This document shows, piece after piece, positions 63,835 to 64,000 of a stretch of DNA of 64,000 nt (its first letter is position 1; every line of letters starts with the position of its first letter). The stretch is from WM-3-3 sp041660045 (GTDB lineage Bacteria; Pseudomonadota; Gammaproteobacteria; Methylococcales; Methylomonadaceae). Below the pieces are notes generated by a model. It had not been told where the DNA came from, searched no databases, and saw nothing but the letters and a program-made list of their open reading frames with translations. The stretch is from positions 186,001 to 250,000 of the forward strand of contig JBAZXA010000004.1 of the NCBI GenBank assembly GCA_041660045.1. Reading direction: 5' to 3'. Position numbers and translations under genes: made by a program.

Positions 63835-64000
63835 GTTAATTCCTTGAATGTTAAAACAACCCTATACCTGCCCGGAATAAATTCCACGCTGAATATTTTT
63901 ATTGAGCAATAAAATAAAACTTTTATGAGCAATTTGCTATTTTCTTTTAGGCTAAAGAACAAAACCTATAAATACACTATAACAAAGGGAAGAATGGAAT

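Overview
The window reads as a chromosome segment of a gammaproteobacterium of moderate GC, possibly a methanotroph-like (Methylococcales) lineage. That placement is an inference from gene content and order (rsmG-mnmG next to parAB and the atp operon, surE-pcm, a B12-dependent style with cobN and cobU, two MoxR/DUF58/TgpA modules), not from a marker gene. It is densely coded. No rRNA, tRNA or CRISPR array was recognised.

Layout. 1-1.9 kb: the start of cobN, a thin [2Fe-2S] ferredoxin, cbtA and cbtB, all on the minus strand behind a cobalamin riboswitch. 2.3-5.9 kb: a MoxR ATPase, a DUF58 protein and a membrane protein, a stripped-down paralogue of the complete MoxR/DUF58/transglutaminase module at 22.5-26.3 kb. 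6.2-7.2 kb: a Fic AMP-transferase gene with a striking palindrome in front. 7.5-21.8 kb: a long minus-strand housekeeping block (glmS, glmU, F-type ATP synthase atpIBEFHAGDC, parB, parA, rsmG, mnmG). 21.9-22.4 kb: a small basic protein with a long hairpin inside its reading frame (ArfA-like arrangement), convergent with a DksA/TraR-type zinc-finger gene. 26.4-28.9 kb: an NAD salvage pair (NadM-Nudix fusion and nicotinamide phosphoribosyltransferase). 28.9-34.6 kb: NfeD/SPFH membrane pair, a small membrane protein, an ArsM-like methyltransferase, cobU, an Smr-domain protein, surE and pcm.

34.6-42.9 kb is accessory DNA: a decayed lysR joined to an IS66-type remnant, then an AT-rich island carrying a 1531-residue SF1 helicase with a C-terminal PD-(D/E)XK-like nuclease (a likely anti-phage protein), a DUF2335-like membrane gene split by a -1 frameshift at a slippery T run, broken genes, two copies of a 237-bp direct repeat, and a 20-bp inverted repeat bracketing the island.

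43-54.4 kb (higher GC) holds a TetR-controlled RND efflux operon with a near-perfect 30-bp palindromic operator, and a molybdenum hydroxylase cluster (IorB/IorA type subunits, XdhC, MocA-like). 54.6-62.1 kb is a complete V/A-type ATPase operon of the simplified bacterial kind, with gene order B-D-I-K-E-C-A, a circular permutation of the E-C-A-B-D-I-K order I know from Chlamydia/Bacteroidetes; the cell therefore has both F-type and V/A-type rotary ATPases. The window ends with a decayed outer-membrane efflux gene and an unrecognised 296-residue protein.

Most noteworthy: the hairpin-in-ORF small gene (possible non-stop-mRNA ribosome-rescue factor), the bracketed helicase-nuclease island, the permuted V-ATPase operon, the slippery-site DUF2335 gene, and the NadM-Nudix fusion with a degenerate Nudix box.
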